From: Stomorhina lunata
Taxonomy: Eukaryota > Arthropoda > Insecta > Diptera > Rhiniidae
Length of the DNA: 64,000 bases
Direction of reading: 5' to 3'
Assembly (NCBI GenBank): GCA_933228675.1
Contig: OW121743.1
Span: 67,656,208 to 67,720,207 of the forward strand
Shown: positions 23,400-34,287 of the stretch, piece after piece
Numbering within the stretch: position 1 is the stretch's first letter
How the letters are laid out: each line of letters starts with the position of its first letter
Made by a program: the position numbers and the translations under genes
The notes under the pieces: model-generated
What the model was told of the DNA's origin: nothing
Seen by the model: only the letters and a program-made list of their open reading frames with translations
The model's database searches: none

Positions 23400-26065
23400 T
23401 TTTTATATCAAATATATTATTATAAAAAAACATTTGTAACAAAAAAAAAAAAAAAATAATATTAATGTTTATCTGTAGAAAAAATTTGTCTATTAAAAAA
23501 TGTTTCTATAGAAAAATTTCGACGCAAAAGATATTCTATAGAACAATTTTTAATGTAAAAGTTTTTATATAGAAACTTGTAAAAGTTTTTCTTAGGAAAA
23601 TTTTTGATGTGAAAGTTCTTCTACAGAAAATTTTCGATGTAAAAGTGTTTCTATAAAAAATTTTCTATGTAAATATTTTTCAATGGAAAATTATGATTTA
23701 AAAATTTTTCTATGTAAAAAATTTGACAGAAAAGTTTTCTAATGAAAAATTTTTAATGAGAAAGTTTTTCGATAGAAAAAATTTTAATGCTAAAATTTTT
23801 CTATGGAAAAATGTAAATGTTAAAATTTTTCTACAAAAACATTTTTGGTGTTAAAGATTTTAATAGAACAATTTTTGATATTTAAGCTTTTCTATAGAAA
23901 AATAATTTTGATGTCAAAAATTTTCTTTAGAAAATTTTTGATGTAGAAATTTTCTACAGGAAAAATTTTGATGTAAAAATTTTTCTATAGAAAAATGTTT
24001 GATTTTTAAATGGAAAAAAATTTAAGATGTTAAAGTTTTTGTATAAAATAATTTTTGATGTTAAAATTTTTCTATACAAAAATTTTTGGTATTAAAATTT
24101 TCTATAAAAAAATTCTTGATGTTAAAATTTGCCATACAAAAATTCTTGATATTAAAATATTTGTATAGAAAAATTTTTGATGTTAAAATTTTTCAATAGA
24201 AAAATTTTTGATGTTAAAATTTTTCTATGGAAAAATTTTTGATATTAAAATTTTTCTACAGAAAAATTTTTGATGTTACAATTTTTCTACAGAAAAATTT
24301 TTGACGTTAAAATTTTTCTGTAGAAAAATGTTTGATTTTAGAATTTTTAAATAGAAAAATTTTTGATGTTAAAATTTTTCTATAAAAAAATTTTTGATGT
24401 TAAATTTTTTCTATAAACAATTTTGATGTTAAAATTAGTCTACAGAAAAATTTTTGATTATAGAAGTTTTCTGTAGACAAATTTTTGATGTTAAAATTTT
24501 TCTATAGAAAAATTTTTGATGTTAAAATTTTTCTATAGAAAAATGTTTGATGTTAAAATTTTTCTATAGAAAAATGTTTGAAAAAAAATTTTTTGATGTT
24601 AAAATTTTTCAATAGAAAATTTTTTGATGTTTAAATTTTTCTATAGAAATATTTTTGATGTTAAAATTTTTGTATAAAAAAATTTTTGATGTTAAAATTT
24701 TTCTATAAAAAAATTTTTGATTTTAATATTTTTCTATAAACAATTTTTGATGTTAAAATTAGTCTACAGAAAAATTTTTGATTATAGAAGTTTTCTGTAG
24801 ACAAATTTTTGATGTTAAAATTTTTCTATAGAAAAATTTTTGATGTTAAAATTTTTCTATAGAAAAATGTTTGATGAAAAATAGAAAAATGTTTGAAAAA
24901 AAATTTTTTGATGTTAAAATTTTTCTATAGAAAATTTTTTGATGTTTAAATTTTTCTATAGAAATATTTTTGATGTTAAAATTTTTCTATAGAAAAATTT
25001 TTGATGTTAAAATTTTTCTATATAAAATCTTTTGATTTTAAAATTATTCTATAGAAAAATTTTTGATTATAGAATTTTTCTGTAGAAAAATTTTTGATGT
25101 TAAAATTTTTCTTTAGACAAATTTTTGATGTTAAAATTTTTCTATAGAAAAATTTTGATGTTAAAATTTTTCTATAGAAAAATTTTTGATGTTAAAATTT
25201 TTCTATAGAAAAATTTTTGATGTTAAAATTTTTCTATAGAAAAATTTTTGATGTTAAAATTTTTCTATAGAAAAATTTTGATGTTAAAATTTTTCTATAG
25301 AAAAATTTTGATGCTAAAATTTTTCTATAGAAAAATTTTTGATGTTAAAATTTTTCTATAGAAAAATTTTTGATGTTAAAATTTTTCCATAGAAAAATTT
25401 GTGATGTTAGAATTTTTCTAAAGAAAAATTTTTGATGTTAACATTTTTCTATATAAAAACATTTGATATTAAAATTATTCTATAGAAAAATTTTTGATTA
25501 TAGAATTTTTCTGTAGAAAAATTTTTGATGTTAAAATTTTTCCATTTTTGATGCTAAGATTTTTCTAAAGAAATTTTTTTTGTATAGAAAAATTATTCTA
25601 AAAAAAAAATTTTGATGTACAAATTTTCTATAGAAAAATTTTTAATTTTAAAGTTTTCCTCTAGAAAAATTTTGGATGTTTAAATTTTTCTATAGACAAA
25701 TTTGGATGTTTAAATATTTCTATGGAAAATGTTTAATGCTTAAATTTTTAGATATAAAAATTTTTGATGTTAAAGTTTTTTATAGAAAAATTTTTAATGT
25801 TAAAATTTTTCTATCAATTTTTTCTATAGAAAGATTTTTTATGTTAAAATTTTTCTATAGAAAATTTTTGATGTTAATATTTTTCTATAGAAAAATTTTT
25901 GATGTTAAAATTTTTCTGTAGAAAAATTTTTGATGTTAAAATTTTTCTATAGGAAAATTATTGATGTTAAAATTTTCAGTAAAAAAATTTGTATGTTAAA
26001 ATGTTTCTTTGAAAAGATTTTTGATGCTATTGATTTTGATTTCTATAGAAACAATGTAAAAGATT
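23400..26065. repeat. 31-bp satellite array, GATGTTAAAA subtype (inverse of 19895-22850)
   Basis: Units carry GATGTTAAAATTTTTC-TATAGAAAAA, the reverse complement of the ACATC subtype upstream. About 85 units. The left 500 bp is degenerate and the centre (25090-25400) is the most uniform. A higher-order duplication of about 315-324 bp is present at 24430-24660 and 24755-24975. Confidence 0.95.
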
Positions 26066-27407
26066 TTCTGTAGAAAAAATTATTAAATTTATAAATCATA
26101 TATAACAATAATAAATAATTATAAGAAATTGGAATCCTAGTGCAATACAACCTTTTAGGAAAGAATTTTTTATCGATTTTTTTCCCAGAAAATTTTTGCA
26201 TCTTTTTTTTTGTTAATATATCCAAAATTTTCAGATTTAACTAAAACATAAAACTAGTTCCCGTTCGCTTGGCAAAACGTCATCAATTGCGAAATGACAA
26301 ATATTTATTTATTTGTTTATTTGCAAATGAATGCAACATGCCCAACAGACATGTTCCAACTCAAAATGAAATCTTCTCATGCTGAATGTCCCTCATGTAC
26401 TCGTACTCGTGTAACTGAATATTAAATTAAATTTTTTAAGAAAATTTTTCAAATAAAATAAAATTCATCCTAACATGAGTTTAGCGTGATCAATGATCAT
26501 AGAAATGTGTACGTGAAGTACTTGCGTTATGCCAAAAATTACTATTTTTTCTTTTGAAATTTTTGCGAAATTTTCAAGTCTTTCATCAACACAAATGCTT
26601 ACAGAAAATAATATTATGTTTAAGCAAAACCGCAAAAATCAAAAGTGAATGGTCTCGGATTCTAACAAAAAGACTATTGTTAAAAAATTTTATTATTTTT
26701 GAATACAATTTTTGGTTTTTATTAAATTTTATTGCACATCAGGAAGACAAACAAACATTCAAAATGTGTGTGTTTTTTTATACTTAATCAGATAAAAGCT
26801 AAACAGAATAAAATAGTGGCAGTGACTAAGTCAAAGCCTCAGAAAAACAAAAATCTTATAGAATTTTATAGTCAATTGACTAAAAAAATTCAAACGATTG
26901 AATTTATTTAAATTTTAGTTCCTTTATTAAACATTTACACAAGTCTTTTGTTCGATACTGGAATATATTTATGAATCTTGTAAAAAATAATAAACATTTG
27001 TTTGTTTTTTCTTGTTACTTAAAAGATAATGTCTATTTGTTCTGTATTTTTAAAGTTTCAGAATGTCCATGATTTTAGTTTAAGTACTCTATCGAAATTT
27101 TAACAATGCAAGGAATACTCGTACATAAGCCAAGACATATCACGGGTTAACTTTACAACTATAACTATCTATCGAATAAAAAATCTCGAGTCTTTGAAGC
27201 TTTAGACAAATTCAAATAATAATTCCGACAGTTAGATGGACGCTATTAATTAAGTTTACTTTAGTCCAGTAAGAAGTAATTGGCTACAGTAGGAATAAAT
27301 ACGAGTATATTATATAACACTCTACATGCGGCAAATATAAATGTAAACATATCTCTAAAACTCCTTAATGTATGCTATACTAAATTTCACTTCGAATCTC
27401 GTAATTT
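26066..27407. other. Unique AT-rich sequence without a recognised gene
   Basis: Small open frames at 26043-26225 (minus) and 26554-26787 (plus) show no recognised motif. The rest is non-repetitive and non-coding by eye. Confidence 0.5.
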
Positions 27408-27702
27408 GGGTTCTATATAGATTTTTCTGTAGGAAAATTTTCGATGTAAAAGATTTTCTGTAAAAAATTTTCGATGCAAAAGTTTTTTAACTTTGAAAAT
27501 TTTCGATGTTAAATTTTATTTGAATAAAAAAAAATTTCATGTTAAAATTTTTCTACAGAAAAATTTTCGATGTTTAAATTTTTCTATAGAAAAATTTTCA
27601 ATGGAATGGAATGGAAAAATTTTTTGATGTTAAAATTTTTCTATAGAAAAATTTCCGATGTTAAAATTTTTATATAGAAAATTTTTTGATATAAAATTTT
27701 TC
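27408..27702. repeat. Short satellite array, GATGTTAAAA / TTTTCGATG subtype
   Basis: Nine to ten degenerate units with TTTCGATGTTAAA halves, including a local GGAAT triplication at about 27604-27616. The array ends exactly where the dispersed repeat copy begins. Confidence 0.85.
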
Positions 27703-28067
27703 TCAAAAAATAACAAAATAGTCGGGATGTAAATATTATTCAAAAAGAAGTGTATTTGCATTTGATCCCAAACCTGTTACATTTATTTATTAATGTAACA
27801 GATCAATTTATTGATAAAAAGCCAAAAAATGTTTGCGGAGAAACCAAATTCCTCGACGCGTTTCGATGGTTGGTTAAGCCATCTCTTCAGGAGGATTATC
27901 CCCAATTTAGACAGATCGGAAACCTCGCATTATTACTAAATTTACAAACATAACTATTAAGAATTATGTTTATAAACCAAAAGTAAAAGCGTAGATTATC
28001 GCCTGAACAAAAACAAACATTTTTCAGTTTTCATCTACCTTCACTTCCCACATTCTTGCTGTAGCCG
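27703..28067 (+). repeat. 465-bp dispersed repeat, copy 1 (5'-truncated, interrupted by Transib)
   Basis: Near-identical to the right-hand part of the repeat unit at 33598-34062. It contains the palindrome-like GTTACATT...AATGTAAC (27776-27799) and a 67-codon open frame (27750-27953) that is shared by the copies, with one Gly/Glu difference. The copy is cut at 28067 by the Transib element; its missing remainder continues after the element at 33602. Confidence 0.85.
28063..28067. repeat. Target-site duplication AGCCG (left)
   Basis: AGCCG directly precedes the CACAGTGG terminus and is repeated directly after the right terminus at 33597-33601. A length of 5 bp is that of Transib insertions. 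Confidence 0.95.
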
Positions 28068-29432
28068 CACAGTGGTTTACGGACGCTTTTTTTTGGAAAT
28101 AATTCTTTAACTTTTGAACGACTGGAGATATTTGAATGAAATTTGACATGGTGATAGTCAAGGAGTATTCGAGTTGGTTTTTAAAAGCACTGGTCCATGA
28201 GGGGTCGGGAGAGTGATTGATGGACCTTCAAAGTTGGTCACCTCGGGTGTTCGACTTTTTTAAAAATTCGCCAAAAATCCATTTATGTATGGATTGAAAA
28301 GAAATTTTAAACTTAAGTTGTCCTTGAGAAGATCTACAAAAAATACGCTTAAATGTGTAGGTTATCTCCTTTGGATTTCGAGATATTTGGGTAAAAAGGA
28401 ATTTTTAGGTTGATTTTTTACCTCTTTTTTTAAGCTTTTTTTGATCTGGTGGACGCATCTGAGGACCAAAAATTTTTTAAGAATATTCTTTAAATTTGTA
28501 ATAAAATTCTGAATAATTTTTGTGCAAGTTAGTTATAGAAATCTTCTTTTGTTTAAAAGTTAAAAATATTCAAAGTTGAAACTTACAAAAAATTTCGCTT
28601 TTTTTTAGTTTTTCCCCAAAAGATAGCTATATTTTTTCACTAATAAAAAAATATTTTCTTAAGAAACATAAAAAGATTTTTAAAGTTTTTAAAAGAAAAC
28701 ATAATGAGAATGCGTATAAAACAAATTTCTTGCTAATTGGACTTTTGGTCCTCGCACATGTCCTCTCCAAAAAATGGCAATTTGTAAAAAAAAAAATTAG
28801 TTTAAACAAAAATTTCTCAAAAGGCAAAGCACCGATTTGAAAAAAATTATAATGTTCATATTTTCCAATATATCTGTTATTGATTAGAAAAGTTTTTTCT
28901 GAAACGCGCTGCAAATAGAGACAGTGTTGCCATATTTGTAAAAAAACTCATTTTTTGAAACACCTTTTTCCCCAGTTGGGAATTGGGGAATTTTTAAGTT
29001 AAAATTGGGAATTTTTTTTAGTCTATTGCTTTTACATCTTATTGGTCTACATTACTACAAAATTTCATTGTAATATCTTTATCCATGTCATTTCCACAGA
29101 ATATCAAAGATTAAAAATATTTTCCTTAAAAAAGCAGAAAAACAATTTTTTTTTGTTTTACGATACAAAGTGTAAAAAAAGTAACGCACTTAAAAAAAAC
29201 TTTTACTTAGTGCTAATCTCCTAGTCTTTCCCGATCTAATGATACTAAACATGTATATAAAGCATTAATACCGAGTCTTAAAAAACTCTGAAAACTTTGG
29301 CCCCCGTAGCATTTTTACACTGTTTATTTAAATATAAGTGATGAATTTGTGCATATAAAATTAATAATCATACTCAAATATTTCACTATAAGATGACAAT
29401 GATCCTTCGATAACAAACAAATATTTTTTTAT
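28068..29432 (+). repeat. Transib left inverted arm
   Basis: This 1365-bp arm is matched in reverse complement by 32231-33596 with only scattered differences. It is also shared, more diverged, with both arms of the second element (44763-46064 and 47410-48712). Short open frames inside it (for example 28627-28914) occur in every arm but are Phe/Lys-rich and occur on both strands, so I do not call them genes. Confidence 0.93.
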
Positions 29433-29513
29433 TTTTTTAAAGAAAATATCATGAGGATTTATGAAATATCAAAATGTAAATAATTTGTACTTATATTAAA
29501 AGGTGAAATACAT

Positions 29514-29519
29514 TTTATT
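29514..29519 (-). terminator. Candidate poly(A) signal of the transposase gene
   Basis: On the minus strand AATAAA lies about 70 bases beyond the transposase stop codon, between the gene and the left arm. Confidence 0.5.
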
Positions 29520-29587
29520 GAAGTATTTGTAGTTAAAGTTTAAACTTACAGTTTTTATTACATATTTATATAAAAGTAGTTATTTAC

Positions 29588-31624
29588 TTAATTTTTATTT
29601 TCAGTAAAATAATCAGTACAATCTATTATATCAAGAACCTCTTCCAGGTGTTCGTTTTCAGAAGTTTTTGTATAACTGCTCCACCATTTCTTTCTTATCG
29701 TTGATAGAGCAGGATCAGAAGACAACAAGAGATAATTTATTAGATCCTGATTTTGCGATTTTCTTGAGCATTTTCTGGTATTAAATAGTTGGATATACTT
29801 GAAATCTGAATTCCGCGCTTCCTGGGCCTCTTCTGTCAGTTCACCAAGTGGGAGAAGATTTGATTCAATTATTTCACGACCATGTTGAAGGACTTTATGA
29901 ACTGTTGGTGTAATTTCTTTCCAGTGATACAAATGTCGTATACGAGTTAACGCGTTGAGGGCATAGCAATGAAATTTTTCAGCATTTATTTGATATTTGC
30001 TATTTATTGCCGATAATATTACGTAACATTTACGAAGAACTTCCTCATCAATTCCAGTAATCTTTGAAGTTGTTTCATAATTTTCAAAGAATCGCCTGGC
30101 CGTATTACCATCGTTTGTACTGCCATATCCTACAAGTGGTTTGTCTATGTTTAGACCCGTCATAGTTTTGAATTCTTCCTGAATCCTTTTTTTTTCACTG
30201 GATCTCATTTCAATCAGTTCCTTATTATTTCTCACGGATTTTAGCTGATTATCAGGTATATTCCTATATTTCAGATCATATGCTATATGTAGCATAAATT
30301 CTAAAAATCGGATACGTGCATGTAGGGGCGATATACCAAATTCCAGAACCTCTTGATTAATTGCAGTACTAGCTGATGCATCTTCTGAAGTTTGTAGAAA
30401 TTCCGATTTCTTCTTTCCGCATAATGAGCATTTCCAAGTTGAATGGGTTTCCGTTATAGCGTTGCTTACTTTTCCATCTATCATTGTCAATTGAAGCTCA
30501 AAATTTACATTAATCAAATATCCATGTATGTCTATGCAGACTGGACTCAAATTGTCTATTGAATATTTGATATCATCAACCCAATTTTTTGTGCTTGCTG
30601 CATTTTCTTTTAAATATTCGAATCTGATCGGTCTGCAAAATGCCTTTGATCCTGGAGATGTGTTAACCCACACATATTCAGTACGCTCTTTTGATGTGGA
30701 TGGTTCAGAACGATTCTTTCTTAATCTTAGTGGTACTAGGGATGCCATAAAAACGCTTCTGTAGTCATTTGTGTTCTGATGAGATGTTGATTGTTTGTAT
30801 TCCGGTAATCCAGATAAACCGTCACATCCCCATTTACATATTAAAGTTAAGTCCTTGTTGTCAAGTTTCTTGGCTTCTTCTTCAGACAATGTAGTAGATA
30901 TCAGCCTTGATGCCGTATTTTCCAATAATTTTGATAAATCCACAGATGCACTTTCGTCTCCTATCACGTTTGTTGGTATTAAGTTTTTTTTGGTTTTTAA
31001 TAACGCATTATATCCTGGTAAAATTGAGTGTCCTTTGTCTCGTAATGCCTTACAGAGTTTAATATATTTATTTTTACTCAATTTCAACTCGAGCATAAGA
31101 GCAAGTGCTTCTTCCTCCGAAAATTCTGATTGAGAAGAAGGAGTTGGTATACTCTTAATAATTCGCTTAAGACGTTTAGGAGAAGCCTCTGGGAGAATAT
31201 CTGCTATTTGTTTAGCTTCAGCTGGTTGATTATTTCGTTTGAGCACTTCCTTAAAGGAATCTTTGATTTCAGTATCCGAATGAGTAGAAAGAACTTCGGA
31301 TAATCGCATCTTTTTAGATCTTTCTCCGAGATCATCATAGTTTTTTAGAGGGGCTCCAGCACCAGAAGTTTTAAGCTCAATTGAGTCCTTCAGCCAGTCT
31401 TTAAATTTAGATTCAAATCTTTTTAAACAGTAATTAACCGACTTAATTTTAAGTTCAAATAACTTTACAAATTTTACGACTTTGTCTTCCTCACTATTGA
31501 GAATCATGGAGTTAGTTTGACTTTTAGCATATCGCATGATTATTTTAATTTTTTCTGCTCTCGAACTGCTTGGTTGTTCAAAAAGAATATCGCACAACAC
31601 TTTAAATTCCAATGTTATAGCCAT
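29588..31624 (-). CDS. Transib-family transposase (RAG1-like DDE recombinase), 678 aa
   Basis: Predicted to excise and insert the surrounding element by cutting at its CACAGTG ends. The frame is intact and of the usual Transib length, starting at 31624 with an ATG immediately inside the unique 5' region. Residues corresponding to RAG1 can be seen. The first catalytic Asp is D268 in KWGCDGLSG, the second is D383 in LTMIDGK, and the Glu is E602 in EEAQEARN, placed like RAG1 E962. The zinc site uses C399 and C402 in KCSLCG with H576 and H581 in VHKVLQH, as in the RAG1 C2H2 site. The GNTARRFF block (506-513) matches the RAG1 GNFAR region. The N-terminal third (1-250) is charged, with a likely DNA-binding region, and lacks the RAG1 RING finger. 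No RAG2-like partner is present in the element. No frameshift or stop was seen, so it may be active; expression is unknown. Confidence 0.93.
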   Translation of the reverse strand: MAITLEFKVLCDILFEQPSSSRAEKIKIIMRYAKSQTNSMILNSEEDKVVKFVKLFELKIKSVNYCLKRFESKFKDWLKDSIELKTSGAGAPLKNYDDLGERSKKMRLSEVLSTHSDTEIKDSFKEVLKRNNQPAEAKQIADILPEASPKRLKRIIKSIPTPSSQSEFSEEEALALMLELKLSKNKYIKLCKALRDKGHSILPGYNALLKTKKNLIPTNVIGDESASVDLSKLLENTASRLISTTLSEEEAKKLDNKDLTLICKWGCDGLSGLPEYKQSTSHQNTNDYRSVFMASLVPLRLRKNRSEPSTSKERTEYVWVNTSPGSKAFCRPIRFEYLKENAASTKNWVDDIKYSIDNLSPVCIDIHGYLINVNFELQLTMIDGKVSNAITETHSTWKCSLCGKKKSEFLQTSEDASASTAINQEVLEFGISPLHARIRFLEFMLHIAYDLKYRNIPDNQLKSVRNNKELIEMRSSEKKRIQEEFKTMTGLNIDKPLVGYGSTNDGNTARRFFENYETTSKITGIDEEVLRKCYVILSAINSKYQINAEKFHCYALNALTRIRHLYHWKEITPTVHKVLQHGREIIESNLLPLGELTEEAQEARNSDFKYIQLFNTRKCSRKSQNQDLINYLLLSSDPALSTIRKKWWSSYTKTSENEHLEEVLDIIDCTDYFTENKN

Positions 31625-32230
31625 GATGTTTTAACTGTTAATAGCAGTTACATTTAAAACTTTCTTTTTTATATTAAAAAAAAACATTTTTTATATATAC
31701 CTGTATCCAAAGAATAATAAAGAAATCAATGAATTAATGTATTTTTTACCTCTAAAAATAGGTGCATATATAACTCAACCAATATGTGCGTCTCGTAAAA
31801 CCTACCTGTATGGAGGTGAGTAACCATATCCTTTCTGACCATTATGAAAAACCCAAGTTGTAACAATTTTTACCTATTGCATTAACTTTCACATTAAAAA
31901 ACATTTTATAACCTTAACATAATTTTGCAATTTTTTCAAATACACCAATTTTAAATACCGGAAAAATGCCTTTAAATCTTATTTTAAATAAATTGTCACA
32001 CTGTTACTATAAAAGTACTCTTCTAATTAAACTTTTGCTACAAATTATGGATATATTACCTTTACACTGTTATCAAAATCGGTGCCTTACTCGTACTTAC
32101 TTATTTAGAATCTTTTACTAAAATTTTATTTTTTAGCTTGGAACAAAAGGCAAAATCGAATAAAATTTTTTTAAGTCATTCTTATAATGTTTTCTTTAAA
32201 AAAATAAAAAACTATTTATATCTTTTTGAA
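31625..32230 (-). promoter_or_regulatory. Unique 5' region of the transposase gene
   Basis: About 600 bp between the right inverted arm and the transposase start codon. It is non-repetitive and AT-rich with TATATA runs (31690-31700) upstream of the start. The promoter of the transposase presumably lies here or in the arm. No defined element can be assigned by eye. Confidence 0.35.
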
Positions 32231-33596
32231 GAAAATATTTGTTTATTAGCGAAGGATCATTGTCATCTTAAAAATAGTGAAATATTTGAGTATGATAATT
32301 AACTTTATATGCACAAATTCATCACTTATATTTAAATAAACAGTGTAAAAATGCTACGGGGGCCAAAGTTTTCAGAGTTTTTTAAGACTCGGTATTAATG
32401 CTTTATATACATGTTTAGTATCATTAGATCGGGAAAGACTAGGAGATTAGCACTAAGTAAAAGTTTTTTTTAAGTGCGTTACTTTTTTTACACTTTGTAT
32501 CGTAAAACAAAAAAAAAATTGTTTTTCTGCTTTTTTAAGGAAAATATTTTTAATCTTTGATATTCTGTGGAAATGACATGGATAAAGATATTACAATGAA
32601 ATTTTGTAGTAATGTAGACCAATAAGATGTAAAAGCAATAGACTAAAAAGAATTCCCAATTTTAACTTAAAAATTCCCCAATTCCCAACTGGGGAAAAAG
32701 GTGTTTCAAAAAATGAGTTTTTTTACAAATATGGCAACACTGTCTCTATTTGCAGCGCGTTTCAGAAAAAACTTTTCTAATCAATAACAGATATATTGGA
32801 AAATATGAACATTATAATTTTTTTCAAATCGGTGCTTTGCCTTTTGAGAAATTTTTGTTTAAACTAATTTTTTTTTTTACAAATTGCCATTTTTTGGAGA
32901 GGACATGTGCGAGGACCAAAAGTCCAATTAGCAAGAAATTTGTTTTATACGCATTCTCATTATGTTTTCTTTTAAAAACTTTAAAAATCTTTTTATGTTT
33001 CTTAAGAAAATATTTTTTTATTAGTGAAAAAATATAGCTATCTTTTGGGGAAAAACTAAAAAAAAGCGAAATTTTTTGTAAGTTTCAACTTTGAATATTT
33101 TTAACTTTTAAACAAAAGAAGATTTCTATAACTAACTTGCACAAAAATTATTCAGAATTTTATTACAAATTTAAAGAATATTCTTAAAAAATTTTTGGTC
33201 CTCAGATGCGTCCACCAGATCAAAAAAAGCTTAAAAAAAGAGGTAAAAAATCAACCTAAAAATTCCTTTTTACCCAAATATCTCGAAATCCAAAGGAGAT
33301 AACCTACACATTTAAGCGTATTTTTTGTAGATCTTCTCAAGGACAACTTAAGTTTAAAATTTCTTTTCAATCCATACATAAATGGATTTTTGGCGAATTT
33401 TTAAAAAAGTCGAACACCCGAGGTGACCAACTTTGAAGGTCCATCAATCACTCTCCCGACCCCTCATGGACCAGTGCTTTTAAAAACCAACTCAAATACT
33501 CCTTGACTACCACCATGTCAAATTTCATTCAAATATCTCCAGTCGTTCAAAAGTTACAGAATTATTTCCAAAAAAAAGCGTCCGTAAACCACTGTG
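32231..33596 (-). repeat. Transib right inverted arm
   Basis: Reverse complement of the left arm, ending CCGTAAACCACTGTG. Differences from the left arm are single-base changes and small A/T-run length changes. Confidence 0.93.
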
Positions 33597-33601
33597 AGCC
33601 G
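33597..33601. repeat. Target-site duplication AGCCG (right)
   Basis: Matches 28063-28067. After it the interrupted repeat unit continues with TCGGCTACTATGTGC, as in the uninterrupted unit junction at 34062-34074. Confidence 0.95.
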
Positions 33602-34062
33602 TCGGCTACTATGTGCAGAATGCTGTGAAGAAGGGGGGGGTAAGATGTTTTAAAATAAACAAGTTTATTTTAAAAAAATAAGCTGAATGCATGCAGTTTT
33701 ATCAAAAAATAACAAAATAGTCGGGATGTAAATATTATTCAAAAAGAAGTGTATTTGCATTTGATCCCAAACCTGTTACATTTATTTATTAATGTAACAG
33801 ATCAATTTATTGATAAAAAGCCAAAAAATGTTTGCGGAGAAACCAAATTCCTCGACGCGTTTCGATGGTTGGTTAAGCCATCTCTTCAGGAGGATTATCC
33901 CCAATTTAGACAGATCGAAAACCTCGCATTATTACTAAATTTACAAACATAACTATTAAGAATTATGTTTATAAACCAAAAGTAAAAGCGTAGATTATCG
34001 CCTGAACAAAAACAAACATTTTTCAGTTTTCATCTACCTTCACTTCCCACATTCTTGCTGTA
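33598..34062 (+). repeat. 465-bp dispersed repeat, copy 2 (full unit)
   Basis: Full tandem unit: GCCGTCGGCTAC start, an eight-G run (33633-33640), palindrome AAAATAAACAAGTTTATTTT near 33652, TGCATGCA, GTTACATT...AATGTAAC, then a 67-codon open frame at 33749-33952. It joins copy 3 head to tail with a 465-bp period. The open frame is nearly identical to those of copies 1 and 4 and resembles a diverged copy at 63.1 kb. No family was recognised and coding status is doubtful. Confidence 0.85.
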
Positions 34063-34074
34063 GCCGTCGGCTAC
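34060..34074. repeat. Palindrome GTAGCCGTCGGCTAC, empty Transib target site
   Basis: A perfect 7-bp-arm palindrome at the junction of copies 2 and 3. It is the uninterrupted version of the site that holds the Transib element: AGCCG at 34062-34066 appears once here and twice around the element. Confidence 0.85.
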
Positions 34075-34287
34075 TATGTGCAGAATGCTGTGAAGAAGGG
34101 GGGGGTAAGATGTTTTAAAATAAACAAGTTTATTTTAAAAAAATAAGCTGAATGCATGCAGTTTTATCAAAAAATAACAAAATAGTCGGGATGTAAATAT
34201 TATTCAAAAAGAAGTGTATTTGCATTTGATCCCAAACCTGTTACATTTATTTATTAATGTAACAGATCAATTTATTGATAAAAAGCC
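34063..34287 (+). repeat. 465-bp dispersed repeat, copy 3 (3'-truncated)
   Basis: Identical in order to the first 225 bp of copy 2, stopping after GATAAAAAGCC, where it meets the inverted copy 4. Confidence 0.85.

Larger units (their letters stand above)
28068..33596 (-). mobile_element. Complete Transib DNA transposon (5.5 kb)
   Basis: The element begins CACAGTGGTTTACGGACGC and ends with the exact reverse complement, flanked by 5-bp AGCCG duplications. The termini carry the heptamer CACAGTG, the same as the V(D)J recombination signal heptamer, as is known for Transib ends. It holds one gene, a RAG1-like transposase on the minus strand. Inverted arms are very long, about 1.37 kb each (28068-29432 and 32231-33596), and nearly identical, so the element can fold into a giant hairpin. 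Intact ends, clean target duplication and an open transposase frame indicate a recent insertion and possible autonomy. Confidence 0.95.

Noticed and set aside
28627..28914. 95-codon frame conserved in all Transib arms, plus overlapping frames on the opposite strand (45300-45536, 47938-48174, 48321-48551)
   Set aside because: They are conserved because the whole arm is conserved. They are low complexity and both strands are open, with no domain, so they are not treated as genes.
30528..31133. Plus-strand frames of 78 and 112 codons over the transposase
   Set aside because: Antisense shadows of the transposase gene; no motif.
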